A stretch of 5,338 nt of DNA from Trueperaceae bacterium (GTDB lineage Bacteria; Deinococcota; Deinococci; Deinococcales; Trueperaceae). Each line of letters begins with the position of its first letter. Within the stretch, counting starts at the first letter, position 1. The stretch covers positions 1 to 5,338 of the forward strand of contig SLSM01000404.1 of NCBI GenBank assembly GCA_007130445.1, written 5' to 3'. The position numbers and the translations under genes are program-made. The notes under the pieces are model-generated. The model did no database searches. It worked only from the letters and a program-made list of their open reading frames with translations, and was not told where the DNA came from. Below are positions 4,092-5,338 of this stretch, piece after piece.

Positions 4092-5338
4092 TCAGGCTGA
4101 CGCTCCCGAGCGCAGCAAGCGCACGTGCGCGTTCACCAGGCGCAGCGCGTCGACGTCACCCGGCACCTCTTCGAACAGCCGCGGGCTGCCGATCACGATG
4201 GCGCGTGCCTTGGCCCGCGACACGGCGACGTTGCAGCGGTGCAGGTCGAACAGGAAGCCGACCCCGCGCGGCGCGAGATCGAGGCTGGAGACGCCGAGCG
4301 CGTAGAGCACCACCGGCGCCTCCTGCCCCTGCAACCGGTCGACGGTGCCGACTCGCACACCACCGGGGAGCGCGCTCGCGAGGGCGTCGACGTGGCGGTT
4401 GAAGGGCGCGATCACCAGCACGTCGTCATGGCGCAGGTCGCGCGCGGCGCCGTGCTTGTCGACGAATCGCGCGCCGGGCCGTGTCAGGCGCAGCAGCACC
4501 TCGAGCGCGACCTCGACCTCCTCCGGCGCCACGCCGTCGCGGCCCTCGTGCTCGGCGGGCACGAAGGCGATGCCGGCGCCGTCGAAGCCGTCGGTGCCCT
4601 CGAGCCGCAGCGTTGCGTTCTCGGGCCGGGCCTGCAGCCGCGCCTCGTAGAACGAGCGCGACACGAAGCGCGTCACCTCGGGGTGCATGCGCCACGTCTC
4701 GCCCAGGAAGAGGCCGCGGCCGTCCGGGAGGGTCGGGTGGCCGGCGAGCAGGTGCTCGAGCGCCGAGACCTCGGCGCCGCCGGGGTGGGTGCCCTGGATC
4801 GGCTGCGTCAGTTGCTGGGGATCGCCCAGGAGCAGCAGGTTGCGGCCTGCGGTCGCGACGGAGAGCGCGGTTGCGAGGCTGAACTGGCCGGCCTCGTCGA
4901 TCACGACCGTGTCGAACGCACCGCGGAAGCCGGGTCGCGTCCAGGCCCAGGCGGTGCCGCCGATCACGTGCAGGCGGCGGGACTCGAGGTCGGCCTCGAG
5001 GACGTCGTACGAGGCGTACGACGTCACGCCGTCGGGCACCTCGCTGCCACGGTGCCCGACGCGCACGTCGACGCCCGCCTCGTGCGCGGCCTCGACCACT
5101 GCGGCGAGCAGGTTGCCGATCGCCTTGTGCGACAGCGCGGTCACGGCCACGCGCTGTCCAGCCGCGACGAGCGCCAGGACCACGCGCGCGGCGGTGTAGG
5201 TCTTCCCCGCCCCGGGCGGGCCCTGCACCGGCAGGACGCCGCCTCGGAGCGCGAGCGCCAGGCGCGTCGCGGCCTCGAGTGGCGCCTCGTCGTCGCGGCG
5301 CTCCGCGTCGAAACCGCGCTCCGTGCGACCGACGATGC
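4092..5338 (-). CDS. C-terminal SF1 helicase part of a TM0106-family RecB-like nuclease/helicase, 5' end outside window
   Basis: The reading frame is open from the right edge to the stop at 4094-4092; the first visible residues are IVGRTERGFD, so the start lies beyond 5338. About 415 residues are visible. The GTG at 5228 is not a start, because it falls inside the strand leading to Walker A. Numbered from that Val, the UPF1-like (SF1B) helicase motifs are: I GPPGAGKT 3-10; Ia VTALSHKAIGNLL 29-41; II VIDEAGQ 109-115; III LLLLGDPQQL 131-140; IV-region ETWRMHPEV 177-185; V GTVDRLQGQE 294-303; VI NVAVSRAKARAIV 333-345. The DEAGQFSL box, the QGTHPGG stretch after motif III, and the C-terminus with LRLVNAHVRLL resemble TM0106-family proteins, which carry an N-terminal RecB-like nuclease. 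That half is not seen, so the family assignment is from memory and context only. ATP-driven DNA or RNA unwinding is well supported; the biological role is not known. It is convergent with and apparently unrelated to the importer. Confidence 0.9.
   Translation of the reverse strand, partial: IVGRTERGFDAERRDDEAPLEAATRLALALRGGVLPVQGPPGAGKTYTAARVVLALVAAGQRVAVTALSHKAIGNLLAAVVEAAHEAGVDVRVGHRGSEVPDGVTSYASYDVLEADLESRRLHVIGGTAWAWTRPGFRGAFDTVVIDEAGQFSLATALSVATAGRNLLLLGDPQQLTQPIQGTHPGGAEVSALEHLLAGHPTLPDGRGLFLGETWRMHPEVTRFVSRSFYEARLQARPENATLRLEGTDGFDGAGIAFVPAEHEGRDGVAPEEVEVALEVLLRLTRPGARFVDKHGAARDLRHDDVLVIAPFNRHVDALASALPGGVRVGTVDRLQGQEAPVVLYALGVSSLDLAPRGVGFLFDLHRCNVAVSRAKARAIVIGSPRLFEEVPGDVDALRLVNAHVRLLRSGASA
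4983..5025. repeat. Two abutting perfect inverted repeats inside the helicase gene
   Basis: CTCGAGG (4983-4989), loop TCGG and CCTCGAG (4994-5000) form a perfect 7-bp stem. Directly next to it, GACGTCGTACG (5001-5011), spacer AGG and CGTACGACGTC (5015-5025) form a perfect 11-bp stem. On the coding (minus) strand the second one encodes the internally repetitive TSYASYDV between helicase motifs Ia and II. The reading frame is unbroken. Possible roles are an mRNA structure or a protein-binding site; chance from a repeated peptide and GC-rich codons is also possible. Confidence 0.6.

Noticed and set aside
5226..5228. GTG as the start of the helicase gene
   Set aside because: The frame stays open to the window edge with plausible helicase sequence (LALALRGGVLPV) leading into Walker A. 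Starting at this GTG would cut the strand that precedes the P-loop.

Overview
The window is GC-rich bacterial DNA of accessory or ordinary chromosomal character. It carries a three-gene binding-protein-dependent ABC importer operon on the + strand and, convergent to it, the C-terminal part of a large superfamily 1 helicase on the - strand. The organism is a high-GC bacterium that uses GTG and TTG start codons freely. The periplasmic binding protein has a plain signal peptide ending near Leu-Ala-Gln with no lipobox cysteine, which suits a cell with an outer membrane better than a typical actinomycete. I favour Deinococcota (Trueperaceae-like) tentatively, with other high-GC phyla possible. This is inference; no rRNA or other phylogenetic marker is present.

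Layout. Bases 1-31 may be the first ten codons of a divergent - strand gene (ATG with a good ribosome binding site) cut by the left edge. Bases 32-149 form a leader or shared promoter region with several inverted repeats, including two tandem GGTCC/GGACC stem-loops. Bases 150-1208 encode the substrate-binding protein, 1205-2917 a fused two-domain (about 12-helix) permease, and about 2942-4072 the ATPase. The three genes are tightly packed: 4-nt overlap, then a 24-nt gap. They should be co-transcribed and form one complete importer (binding protein, one permease chain with two membrane domains, ATPase dimer). A 30-nt stem-loop covers the 19-bp gap to the convergent helicase gene, whose 3' end lies at 4092 and which runs off the right edge. 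The helicase motifs and C-terminus match the TM0106-family RecB-like nuclease/helicase proteins; the expected nuclease half lies outside the window.

The importer belongs to the family usually labelled ferric-iron/AfuABC/FbpABC. The binding protein lacks the tyrosine pair of true ferric-binding proteins at the expected place and has Ser/Thr/Gly-rich phosphate-type loops plus a His in the hinge-side region. A phosphorylated organic ligand is therefore at least as likely as iron.

The best oddity is the ATPase start. A consensus ribosome binding site sits at the right distance before an ATC codon, there is no NTG codon in frame between the permease stop and a GTG that would delete the first beta strand of the fold. 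Either this gene uses an AUC initiator, or the sequence has an error or mutation there. I found no CRISPR array, tRNA, rRNA, insertion sequence or convincing new system.
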